A stretch of 64,000 nucleotides of DNA from Leptospira venezuelensis (lineage in GTDB: Bacteria; Spirochaetota; Leptospiria; Leptospirales; Leptospiraceae), in NCBI RefSeq assembly GCF_002150035.1, contig NZ_NETS01000010.1:1-64000 (forward strand). The letters run 5' to 3'. The translations under genes and the position numbers were made by a program. Positions 18,612-28,500 of this stretch are shown piece by piece. Position 1 is the stretch's first letter; each line of letters begins with the position of its first letter. The notes beneath the pieces were generated by a model, which was not told the origin of the DNA, did not search any database, and saw only the letters and a program-made list of their open reading frames with translations.

Positions 18612-18692
18612 TTTCCGTTTCCCTTCGCAGGCATTATCCTGATCAGGTTCCGGGGACTCTCTCAGAGACTTTTGGTCCCACCCCCAACGGTT
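18612..18692 (-). promoter_or_regulatory. TPP (THI-box) riboswitch upstream of thiC
   Basis: On the minus strand the leader reads GGGGGTGGGACC, then CTGAGAGAGTCCC, GGAACCTGATCAGG, ATAATGCCTGCGAAGGGAA. These are the conserved CUGAGA, ACCUGAUC(A/U)GGAUAAUGCC and GCGAAGGGAA blocks of the thiamine-pyrophosphate aptamer in the right order. CCGTT (complement of 18686-18690) pairs with AACGG (complement of 18615-18619) to close the P1 stem. About 125 bases follow before the thiC ATG. No perfect hairpin with a T-run is obvious there, so control may act on translation initiation. Confidence 0.96.
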
Positions 18693-18847
18693 CTTCTCCA
18701 TTGGATTCCGAAATTCTAGTCTTGCAAGGAGTTTTTCCGAAACAGTCCGATTCACAATAAGGAGGAAGTGGATATTTATTTTATACAACAAATGTTCAAA
18801 ATAAAATCCTATATAACGGACTTTTTTATTTTATCCAGAATATCTGT

Positions 18848-18875
18848 TTGACACCCAGGTCCGCGTCGATATTGT
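18848..18875 (+). promoter_or_regulatory. Probable sigma-70 promoter of ompL1
   Basis: TTGACA at 18848-18853 is a perfect -35 element; TATTGT at 18870-18875, 16 bases later, matches four of six -10 positions. The resulting leader of about 80 bases ends in AAGGAG eight bases before the ATG at 18964. This fits a highly expressed porin. Confidence 0.6.
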
Positions 18876-18963
18876 CCTGTCCAATACTTGGGCCCAGCTA
18901 TAGACATAAATGGTCCAGGTGAAAAACCACTCTACTATACGAAAAGTTTAAGGAGCTATTTAA

Positions 18964-19866
18964 ATGGTTCGTAACATCACGAAAGCTTTGCTAGTTTTTG
19001 CCGTACTTTGTTCTTCGTTCGGCTTAAGCGCAAAGTCTTATGTAACTGGAGGCCTCGGTCTCCAATTTGACCTTGGATCATTGGGCGATACAATTGCAAC
19101 TGATGGTTTGGATGCATCTAGCAGCTACAAAGCTACTGCTACAGATGGAACTACAGGAGTTCTTCCTCGTCGCGCAATCATTCCTGAAAACCGTTTGTTA
19201 AGCTTACAGCATACCACAATGGGATTGATCAGCGCTAAAACTAGCGGTGCAATGACTGGTCTTACTCTTTCCTTAGGATATGAGCACGATTTCGGAAAAG
19301 CTTTCTTCTGGAGAGTAAATGCACACTACACTCGTAAGGTTATGGGTGGAGATACTAACGCAAAATTCGCAGGACAAACCTTCTACGATATCAATTGGGA
19401 TTACCATGCACTTCAAGTTCCAGTGAACGTAGGTATCAAAATGTCTGTTACTGAAGATACATCTTTCTATATTGGAGCTGGGGTTCACTACTTCAATGGT
19501 GGATGGTTACTACAAGGAAACAATCGTTTGAGTTCTGTTCACGATGCATTGTCGACTTTACCAGCTTCTACACTGGGTAGAGATACATTATTAGGACTTG
19601 TAGCTGATGGAACTAGTCCTCCTGCAAACTATGAAAAAACTACCTTCCAAGTTTCCGGATTCGCTCCAAACTGGTTGATCGGTGCTCAAACTAAAATTTC
19701 CGATAAAGGTTCTCTATATATGGAAGTTGAGACTCTATTCTCCTTCAAATATGGTATCGGTCACCCAAGATCAGAAGGTGGTGCATCAGGTTTAGCGCCT
19801 TCTGTTGCTTATCCTCAAGTTCTTGGTGGAAACCAGTACAGATTTGGATACAAACACGAAATCTAA
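18964..19866 (+). CDS. ompL1: Outer-membrane porin OmpL1
   Basis: 300 residues with a signal peptide (MVRNITKALLVFAVLCSSFGLSAKS). It follows the OmpL1 sequence I know from pathogenic leptospires: the N-terminus of the precursor, SYVTGGLGLQFDLGSLGDTI, the GLISAKTSGAMTG strand, LGYEHDFGKAFFWRVNAHYT, VNVGIKMSVTEDTSFYIGAG, APNWLIGAQTKISDKG, and the end QYRFGYKHEI. OmpL1 is a surface-exposed beta-barrel porin, reported as an adhesin and antigen. AAGGAG lies eight bases before the ATG, and a consensus-like promoter and a strong terminator frame the gene, so it is its own transcription unit. A paralogue follows at 20133. Confidence 0.93.
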   Translation: MVRNITKALLVFAVLCSSFGLSAKSYVTGGLGLQFDLGSLGDTIATDGLDASSSYKATATDGTTGVLPRRAIIPENRLLSLQHTTMGLISAKTSGAMTGLTLSLGYEHDFGKAFFWRVNAHYTRKVMGGDTNAKFAGQTFYDINWDYHALQVPVNVGIKMSVTEDTSFYIGAGVHYFNGGWLLQGNNRLSSVHDALSTLPASTLGRDTLLGLVADGTSPPANYEKTTFQVSGFAPNWLIGAQTKISDKGSLYMEVETLFSFKYGIGHPRSEGGASGLAPSVAYPQVLGGNQYRFGYKHEI

Positions 19867-19892
19867 TTCTTAGATTTTTGTTTGGATTATGC

Positions 19893-19925
19893 AAAGGCTC
19901 TCCGCAAGGAGGGCCTTTTTTATTT
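19893..19925 (+). terminator. Intrinsic terminator of ompL1
   Basis: AAGGCTCTCC (from 19894) pairs with GGAGGGCCTT across a GCAA tetraloop, with one G-T wobble, followed directly by TTTTTTATTTTT. A textbook Rho-independent terminator 27 bases after the stop codon. Confidence 0.92.
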
Positions 19926-20132
19926 TTGCTTCTTCCCCTTAAAACGTTAGTTCTCTCCTGCAATTAATAAGCGAAATATAAGTCCGTCTAAACCGAATGG
20001 GCTAATCGCCCTCTAACCTCCTTTTATCACATGACAAATATAAATAACTACGGACCTAAAAAAAAGTCGCGGGTATTTTGCATCCTTGCTTCCAATGAGA
20101 TTGTTTAAGATTAGTTAATGGAGAGACCTATC

Positions 20133-21026
20133 ATGAAACAAATTGCCAAAAGAACGATTGCAACACTTCTTCTGCTTTTACCAGGAATTTATCTAGAAGC
20201 AAAGTCATACGTTATGGGAAGTGCTGGATTACAATTCGATCTAGGAGAGTTGGGAAGCACAATCTCCACTGATGGTTTGGATTCTTCGACCAACTACAAA
20301 GCTACTGCTACAGATGGAACTACAGGAGTTCTTCCGCGTCGAGCAGTCATCGCAGAAAATCGCCTACTCACATTACAACATTCTTCCAACGGACTCATCA
20401 GCGCTAAAACAAACGGAGGTATGACCGGCCTTACTCTATCTTTAGGATACGAACAAGATTTTGGAAAGGTTTTCTTCTGGAGGATAAACGCACATTATAC
20501 TCGAAAGATTATGGGGGGAGATACAAGTGCAAAATTTGCAAGCCAATCTTTCTATCATATGACCTGGGACTATAATGCTATCCAAATCCCTGTCAATGTG
20601 GGGATCAAACTTTCGGTTTCAGAAGACGCTGCCATTTATATCGGTGCAGGAGTTCATTACTTCAAAGGTGGATGGAGTTTAGCTGGTAATAACCGCTTGA
20701 ATGATTTGCATGAGACCTTAGTCAATGCCGGTATTACAGATACCACCGTTCTAGGCTTAGTTGAAGATGGAACGGCCCCTTCTGCGAATTGGGAAAACAC
20801 TAAATTTAATGTCTCTGGTATTGCACCGAATTGGTTAATAGGTGCACAAGCAAGAATATCAGATAAAGGTCATATATACATGGAAATGGAAACTTTGTTT
20901 TCCTTTCAGTATGGAATTGCCCATCCGAGATCCGAAGGAGGAGCTGTAGGCTTGGCGCCAAGCGTCGCCTATCCTCAAGTTTTAGGTGGAACCCAATATA
21001 GATTCGGCTATAAACATGAGATCTGA
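20133..21026 (+). CDS. Second OmpL1-type porin (tandem paralogue)
   Basis: About 297 residues starting MKQIAKRTIATLLLLLPGIYLEAKS, a signal peptide unlike that of the first copy. From SYVMGSAGLQFDLGELG onward the two proteins align without large gaps: both have YKATATDGTTGVLPRRA, GMTGLTLSLGYEQDFGK/GAMTGLTLSLGYEHDFGK, and the same PQVLGGxQYRFGYKHEI end. Divergence concentrates in the segment around residues 190-220 (LHETLVNAGITDTTVLGL), likely an exposed loop. GGAG stands nine bases before the ATG at 20133; a methionine five codons upstream is less likely. Convergent with pcm, with one base between the stops. Confidence 0.9.
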   Translation: MKQIAKRTIATLLLLLPGIYLEAKSYVMGSAGLQFDLGELGSTISTDGLDSSTNYKATATDGTTGVLPRRAVIAENRLLTLQHSSNGLISAKTNGGMTGLTLSLGYEQDFGKVFFWRINAHYTRKIMGGDTSAKFASQSFYHMTWDYNAIQIPVNVGIKLSVSEDAAIYIGAGVHYFKGGWSLAGNNRLNDLHETLVNAGITDTTVLGLVEDGTAPSANWENTKFNVSGIAPNWLIGAQARISDKGHIYMEMETLFSFQYGIAHPRSEGGAVGLAPSVAYPQVLGGTQYRFGYKHEI

Positions 21027-21027
21027 A

Positions 21028-21732
21028 TTAAACCAAGTCCGTTCTTCCTAATAGTGGTACGAACTTCACAGGCAACCTGTTTGTTTCCTCAAATCGATTT
21101 TGTCTTTTTCTAAGAGTGAGGAGTAGTTGAGTATCTTCTTTCCATTCTACCGGAAGCACCGCAAGTCCTTCTTCCGGAAGAGATTCGAACAGGAAACTTC
21201 TTGGTCCTGGGATTTTTGGAAAACAAGCAGAGGATACAAATTTGGAAAATTTTCCTTTTGTTCGCGAAAGGATAAGTAACGCGTCTCCTAATAAGATCTT
21301 ATTTCTTTTTGTAAATCCGGGAGACCAATCTTCCAAAACTCCCAGCGCTCTTTGATACAATTCAGGCACAATTTCCAAGGATAAAAGTTTTGCTCCTAAC
21401 AAATCCAGAATAGCGGCCAAATATCCGGAACCTGTGCCTATTTCTAAAATTATATCTCCAGATCTTACCTTCAGTTGATCGGCAATGTATGCGACTATAT
21501 ACGGCTGGGAAATTGTTTGTTCTTCCCCGATCGGAACTGCTTTGTCTGCGTAAGAATATTCTCTAAATTTTTCAGGGAGGAAGATATGCCTGGGAACTTT
21601 TAGAAAAGCGGAAAGTAAGTTCGGATCCTTGATCCCTCTTTCGGAAATTTGGGTTCGGACCATCCTCTCTCTTAAGAGAACTGTCTCGGCATCATCAAAC
21701 CTGGAGACAAAGCCTAAATCAGGATTTTCCAT
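21028..21732 (-). CDS. pcm: Protein-L-isoaspartate O-methyltransferase
   Basis: 234 residues. Repairs isoaspartyl residues in damaged proteins by S-adenosylmethionine-dependent methylation. The family blocks are present: RMVRTQISERGIKDPNLLSAFLKVPRHIFLPE, the substrate-binding QTISQPYIVAYIADQL, and the SAM-binding motif I ILEIGTGSGYLAAILDLLG. The C-terminal half is less conserved, with a long loop (SACFPKIPGPRSFLFESLPEEG). It starts just upstream of, and divergent from, the tRNA-Phe gene. Confidence 0.93.
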   Translation of the reverse strand: MENPDLGFVSRFDDAETVLLRERMVRTQISERGIKDPNLLSAFLKVPRHIFLPEKFREYSYADKAVPIGEEQTISQPYIVAYIADQLKVRSGDIILEIGTGSGYLAAILDLLGAKLLSLEIVPELYQRALGVLEDWSPGFTKRNKILLGDALLILSRTKGKFSKFVSSACFPKIPGPRSFLFESLPEEGLAVLPVEWKEDTQLLLTLRKRQNRFEETNRLPVKFVPLLGRTDLV

Positions 21733-21771
21733 TGACGTATAGGCCTGGCTCAGTAATTTGGTTATGGGTTC

Positions 21772-21844
<73 letters not shown>

Positions 21845-21852
21845 AAACCCGA

Positions 21853-22092
21853 TTATCCGTTTTTCCTTTCCTCTCCCAATTTCCATAATTCGGTAAATAC
21901 CAGATCTTCCACTTGTTTGCAAAGTTCGGGCTTATATAATTTTTTTACCGGCGGTTTTGGATATACATGTATCTCGTCAGTATCCGGTATGTAAGTAAGC
22001 ATCCGTAAGATCTGATCCTCCCCTTCTATCTCGTACATTGTGTAGGACATCCCTTTAGCAGGGATGATTTGAGAAGTTTCTAAGTATTTCAT
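21853..22092 (-). CDS. Small conserved-looking hypothetical protein
   Basis: 79 residues, mixed charge, no signal or membrane segment: MKYLETSQIIPAKGMSYTMYEIEGEDQ and so on, with a central VYPKPPVKKLYKPELCKQ. Codon use looks like the neighbours, and the frame fills the gap between tRNA-Phe and the toxin-like cluster. I do not recognise a family. Confidence 0.5.
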   Translation of the reverse strand: MKYLETSQIIPAKGMSYTMYEIEGEDQILRMLTYIPDTDEIHVYPKPPVKKLYKPELCKQVEDLVFTELWKLGEERKNG

Positions 22093-22138
22093 GATTTTTT
22101 TACTTTTTCGACCTTATTCACATGGCCAATTATTTTAT

Positions 22139-22171
22139 TACGGTTCGTGCTTAAATGCACCGTATTTTTTT
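22139..22171 (+). terminator. Hairpin with T-run, possibly bidirectional
   Basis: TACGG-TTC-GTGC pairs with GCAC-CGTA around TTAAAT, followed on the plus strand by TTTTTTT. It lies downstream of tRNA-Phe on the plus strand and beyond the small membrane-protein gene on the minus strand. The minus-strand tail ATAAAATAATT is less suited to termination. Confidence 0.45.
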
Positions 22172-22322
22172 AGGGTTGTAAAAGTGAAACAAATAGCAAT
22201 TGAACTAATCTGCTTCTCATTGTTATTAAAAAATCTAAGCAAGATCTTAAGAGAACAAAAAAGGTATATTCACATGAAACTTATTAGCTACTTAAATTAA
22301 TTTAGCACTTATGAATATTTCT

Positions 22323-22568
22323 TCAAATCGAATCTAAATACCGGAGTATAACCATAAGAATAGCTGTAACAATTATGGAAAAGATAGCCATTATCGGTAA
22401 GAAATCTGCAATTTCCTGCCATGAACTTCCACTCCCATCTGGAACAAACATTTTTGCTTTACATCCCATCTTTGTCATGAAGATAGAAAAGAATAAGACG
22501 ATGATATAATAAAATACAAAAGTATAAAGAAACCTACTTAATTCTTTTCTTATTCGATTTCGTTGCAT
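22323..22568 (-). CDS. Small two-helix membrane protein; candidate immunity protein
   Basis: 81 residues: a basic N-terminus (MQRNRIRKELSRF), one hydrophobic segment (FVFYYIIVLFFSIFM), a short polar loop (about residues 33-56) with KMGCKAKMFVPDGSGSSWQE, and a second hydrophobic segment (FLPIMAIFSIIVTAILMVIL). Its start lies inside the last 35 bases of the giant Rhs/SpvB gene in another frame, implying translational coupling. Tiny genes directly after an Rhs tip are often immunity genes. A double-spanning inner-membrane protein would fit a membrane- or periplasm-acting tip. No sequence family recognised; the function is inferred from position only. Confidence 0.6.
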   Translation of the reverse strand: MQRNRIRKELSRFLYTFVFYYIIVLFFSIFMTKMGCKAKMFVPDGSGSSWQEIADFLPIMAIFSIIVTAILMVILRYLDSI

Positions 22569-25500
22569 TTGGGGTTACCTTATTCTTCGAAGCTTCTTTC
22601 CACTGGTCGTATTTATCCAACATATCCTTTACTGTTTCACTTGCACCTAATCCAGCAGTCGACCATGGAGATTCCGGTGGATTTGGACTAAACGGCCCAT
22701 CTATAAAGAAGTCATAAAATCCTCTAGTAACTCCTGCACCCGTTGCAAAATTTGTCAAATCTCTCCCAATATTACCATATATTAAGCGTTCAGCAACTTT
22801 ATTTGCAATTTGCTTTTTGGCTTCTGGAGGAGCAGAACCGAAAGCTTTTAGTAAATTTCCGATACTTTGCTTCAAGAATCCTTTAACCCCTGGTGAGGTC
22901 AAAACCAAACGAGTTCCGTTTACGACAGTAGCATTCGTTCCTGAAGTAACGACTGAATATGCTGGTCCAGCTTCTAAAAGAGCCAAGCTAGTAATAGCAA
23001 AAGGAACATCAACAGCGGTGCGTGTAGCAAATTTAGTATAGTCACCTTCGAGGAGATCTGCGCTAGCATATATTGCATAAGGCGCCAATGTACCAGGCCC
23101 GGCGAACCACCTATATTCACCTTTATCTTCTGCCTCCATTTTCCGAACGGTCGGGACGTAAATTTCCTTACGTAGACCGCGAAATCCAGTTCCAAAATAG
23201 TGTAACTGTCCTGGGGAAAGCCCCTCATGCCCAGTTGGATCCTTATATAAAATCGGATTCCCTGCCACATACGAGAACCTATTCCAACCCTGAGTGCTCC
23301 TCGCTCCATCAATTACACTATCCGCACTCGCGAATCTTGCAATCTGCGGATCATAATATCTTGCATTATAAAAATAGAAATTTGTTTCCTTATCCAGTTC
23401 CTGAGAATTGTATTTAGGACTGAAATCTTGGTTTCCTCTTTGAACGAACGTTTCTCCATATGGCTCATATTGCATATGGCTAATTGTATGCGCATTTTCG
23501 TCCAGGATCTGACCAACGGAATCTACTTGGTCTGTTAAGAAGTAAGCAGCTACACCTTCCTCGTTTAATGCAGCGATCCGGACTCCGTTTAGATAAATAT
23601 TATTGATACTTTGGAGAGTATTATCTTCTTCTACGTATTCGAGACCGTAGAACTTGCTTGGATAAAAAATTTCCTGCTGTTTGATTACGGCGCCTTTAGG
23701 AACAAGAGCAGTTTTACGAACCCGGAAGCCACCCTCGTCATACCAGTATCTTCCTACCTCAGCTCCATCCTTATCCTCTACGAAGTTAATCCGATTTTCA
23801 GAATCGAAATGGATCTGCTTTTTGAGATCCTTGGAGTTATCATCCTGGGTAATCATGTTCCCGACTGCATCGTATCCCATTTGCATGGAACTTAGTCCGG
23901 TTAGAGTAGAATCAATTTTCAGAACTTGGTGATTTTGGTATTGATAAGCCCATTCATCGAGAACTTGACCGCCTGCAAAATCATGACGTCTTTTCTTTAG
24001 TAAATTTCCGTTTTGGGCATAATCAAAAGATTGGCGGAAGTTTTTAGTATAATTGTCCGCAGATTCTGTATAAGTCCCGCTTGCATTTACAAGCCTATTC
24101 AATCCGTCGTAATCGTAGGTGTAATTGGTATTATACTCGGAAGCAGTATTTGTAATACCTATAATATTATTATTCTCGTTAAATGCGTAGACTGCATCTT
24201 GTAGAACCTTAGTAGTTCCGTCCACATCTCCAGAAGAGTGAATTTTTATTAATCTCTGTTTTGTATCATATGTATAATCGGTTTGAACTCCGTTTCCTAA
24301 ATTGAAACCGGCAGTTTGGCCGAATTCATTGTAAGTAATCCCCTCTACAATTGTTTTGCTGCAGAAGCCCGGTAAAATTCCGTTAGTATTTACTTGTACA
24401 GAAATCCCTGCGATATATCCTGCACTACCATAAACGTAGCAGGCTTTCATTCTAGTATGGCTGACCGGATGTTCCGGATAGTCGATTGTCGTTACTCTTC
24501 CTAATAGATCGTAAGCATAATTCGTTTCATATGGACCACCTGCATCTTGCAAAGGAATTCCTTTGATGGTCCTAGTTTCTTTTTTCGGTCTTCCTAATTT
24601 ATCATAACTGAAAGTTTTAAATTGAGAAGAACTATCAACTGAGACGAGTTTCCCTAAAGCGTTCTCACTTCCGTATCCGGAATCATAGGAGTAGTGGACA
24701 TCGCCATCATGCAATTCTTTAAGAATCATCCGACCGAAAGAGTCGTAAGTGATTTGAGTGATATAGCCTCTGGCATCGGTGGTCTTGGTTAGATCCCCAA
24801 AAGCATTATACACATTTACAGTAATTCCTAAATCAGGATCGCTTTGTTTAACCAACTGGCCGAAAGCATCGTATTGCCAATATGTTTGGTTTTTTCCAGA
24901 TAGATCTTTTTGGTTGATCCCGGTGGCGATATCTCCGCAATTTAGATTCACTCCGTTTAGGTCAGATTTTTTGACTAGATTCTCGGAAATATCATAACAG
25001 AAACCAATTTGGGCGCTCGTCCCATCGGTTCCGGAATCTTCGATAAACAGACTCTTTCCACGTGCATTCTGTATTGTTTTCTTTCTCGTTCCTCCGCTTG
25101 TTTCTACAAGGACTTCGAAAGCGCCATTATAAGTTGTAGTTGTAAAACTAGCAGTTGTCTCCCCTGCCGCTTGCGGCAGAACAGTTTTAGTTTGTCTTCC
25201 GATTGCATCGTATTCGAAATAAGTTGGATTCTTCTCTTCCAAATGAAGAGCAAAACTATCCATCTCAGAACCGTCTGCCCAATCAGGTTGTCCAATACGA
25301 ATTACCCTTCCGACTGAATCATAAACGATCCTTCCCGAACGGACGAATTTCCCATCGGAAGCAGTTTTAACCTGGTAGACGGCTCTTCCCAACCCATCCG
25401 AATATTTGCGAATAGAAAAGTCCGGATCCCCAGTTCCGGTGCCCATGCTAGTCAAAGCACTGAAAGGAAAATTAGAGTTATAATTATAAGTAGCGAGTGT

Positions 25501-28500
25501 TTTAGTTCCGGAATCTGTATCGGCACTTGTTTCAGTAATCCTGCCGTATGAATCATATTCATACTCCGTCTTATTACCGTTAGGATCAGTTACTCGGGTA
25601 GGGTTTCCGAAAGAATTCCCGTAATCGATCTCATATATGGTCTTGAAACGAATTCCTCCTCCGAATGCAGTCGATTCTTTCACGAATTGTCTAAGATCGT
25701 CGTCATAAACAATTTCCTTTCCTCTAGCGGGAGAAGAACTAGAATCTTTTTCTAAGACCTTATTACCAAGAGTATCATATGCATATTCTAAAATGGAAGT
25801 CTTAGTCGCAGGTAAGCCACTTCCAGTATAGGATGTTACTGTTTTTGTTAGATTTCCTTGTGAGTCGTAAGTCATTAGGGAAGTTTTTTCGGTATTACTC
25901 CCTTGAAAAGAAACGGACTTCTTAATTCTACGCTCATTACTATTCGTATCTGTCTCGAAATCGAAAGAATTTACGATTGTTTCGGAAGGATGAGAAGCGT
26001 CTTCATAATGGTCAGTTGCGCTTTCTACTTTCTTAGTAATACTATAATTGTCTATAGTTAGAAGGTTAGTGCTTGTAGTTGTTCTTGCTCCGGATAGGAA
26101 ACTTTCCTTCTTAGTAGAATAGGCAACATACGTTGCAACTCCGGGAGAAACCTCCATTTTTTTAACATCATAGGAAGTCAGTGTCTTTCCATAATCCTGA
26201 TTATCAGATCCGAGGATATGCATTTCTTTTTCTGCACCCGCCAAGGCACGATTCATTAAGAAATCAGAATATGGCATACTATGAAAAGTGTGAACGGTGC
26301 TCGCACCAAGACTGTCCTTCATCGAAAAGTTCGTGAAGCCAAAATAGTCAGTCTCTTTTTTGCCGTTTATAAATGCAGAGAAGGCAACTCCGCCACTGTA
26401 CTGGTAAGATTTCTGGATCCGATTCCCAAACCCATCATCCGCGATAATTTTGGTGCAAACTCTATAAGAAGCAGGCAAATCCGGGATTCCGTCTCCGCCC
26501 GTATTATCAAATTTAGTCGAATTATCGTATTCCAAATCATAAATACCGCCAATCCCATTTTTGATACGATTGATAATATCAGGAACAGAACCGGTGGACA
26601 TGGCATAATACCATGTAGGTTCACCTAAATGAATGATTCCTATATCAGTAATTCCGTCCCCATTATAATCTCCTTGGATCCATTCGAAAGGATAGATCTT
26701 GGAAAATAAATCCGAACGATCTACTTCTTTTATCAAATCTGAACCAGGTAAAGGGACAGATGCAACTTTTGTAATATCGAAAATCTTTTTTGTATCAAAC
26801 TGAACGACGAGAGGATTTCCGCTATTATCAAATTCTCCACTAAAGACGGCAGAAATGGCGGAATAAGAAGATGAGGTTACAGTTCCACCGGAAATTTTGA
26901 ATTTATAGAAAGTAGAATTATCTCCGATCGATTTTCCGAGTAAAATAGATTTACCCGAAGATTCTGGATACAACCCATATGTAATTCCAGCAGGAATTTT
27001 AGAATCGAATTCAGAAGCTGTAAGAGGAAGATTCGGTGTTCCGATTAATCCTAGTTTAGTAAAAGTTATTTTAGAATTTAGAGCATCTACAACACCGACA
27101 TACCAAGTATGAGTAGAAGTTGAACGATCTACTATAATTAATTGAGAAGTTCCGTCACTCGCTCCTAGGAAATTTCCCGAGAAAAGACTGAAATCTTTTC
27201 TTCTTAATCGATTCTGGCCACTTGTTCCTAATCTGAAAAAGTTTGTTAAATTTGTTTGGGTGAGAGCTCCCATAGGAATAAGAATCCGATTTCCCGTTGG
27301 CCCACTTAATAAGAGCTTACCTGTGCCTGCGCCAGCTATCGGTTGATCATCAAAGATCAGAACGGACTTCACACTCGAACTGGAAAAATTATCTATGAGA
27401 TAGGTTGTTTCGTCGTAATAAAAATTTCCGACTTCTGAATCGGAGAAAGAAGCGAAACTTACTTTCTCAAAGGAAGTAGAAGAAGCATTTCGAAGAGCCG
27501 AGAAGGAGTTGCTAATTCCTGATTCTTGATAAAACAAAACTTCGTCTTTTGTATTTCTTGTGAATCGGTCCGTTTTTCCATTATTAGCAATCCTTAATCC
27601 AGAAGCTTCCGGATTAAAGTCGGAGAATACCCCCGTCGTAGTTGAAGCACCGATCCTAATATCAAATTTTGCAGTTTTTCTATTATAAATTAAAAGTTCA
27701 GGAGAAGTAGAACAATCGTTTACCGTAAAACAACCTGGAAATACAAATTCCCCTCTGTTCGGATATTCATTACCGTCATACGCATAGTCTAATAAAATTG
27801 TCTTGGTATCCGAAGCTGTCTGAATAACTGCATAATCTTTGCTGATCTTCACTTCATCCAAAGGTAGAGGAGATTTCATTACTCTCTCTGCGGATGGCCC
27901 ATAATTCATATCACTATAAATGCGGTAACGGAAACCATTTCCGGTCGCCTCACCTATCCAAAACTTGCCATCACTTGCGGAGTAAAAACCGATATCTGTG
28001 TTTCCATCTCCATTAAAGTCGCCTTGCAACCATTTGGTGATCTCTTTGAATTGAGGAACCTTGGACCAAACCCTGAAATTGATCGTACGATCTCCTGTTT
28101 GTCCTAAAATCCAATCACCGCTGGATCTATCGAATACTAGAAAGTCTGAAAAACCATCTCCGTCGAAATCCCCAGAAAAACGATCCTGTGTAAACAAACG
28201 TTGCTCAGGAGCTGTAAATACCTTATATATGTACCAATCAAATTTGAAATAGATAGGACTAGATGTATCTGGGTTCCTATTATTTTCTCCTACGATCCAC
28301 TTTCCGGAACGTGCATCATAGAGAGAAATATCAGTTCTTCCGTCTCCGTTATAATCTCCCACAAGAAAGTTAACGTTAATTCTACCTTTTCCTTGTGTGG
28401 AAATATCCGTAGTGGATTGGCTATCCATATTACCGTCAGGATTGTAATCTCCTCGATACAAATTCTTAAACTTACTAGAGAACTTTAAGAATTCAAATTG

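Noticed and set aside
22091..22300. 69-residue plus-strand frame upstream of the small membrane-protein gene
   Set aside because: It spans a hairpin with a T-run, has no ribosome site and reads like random AT-rich translation.
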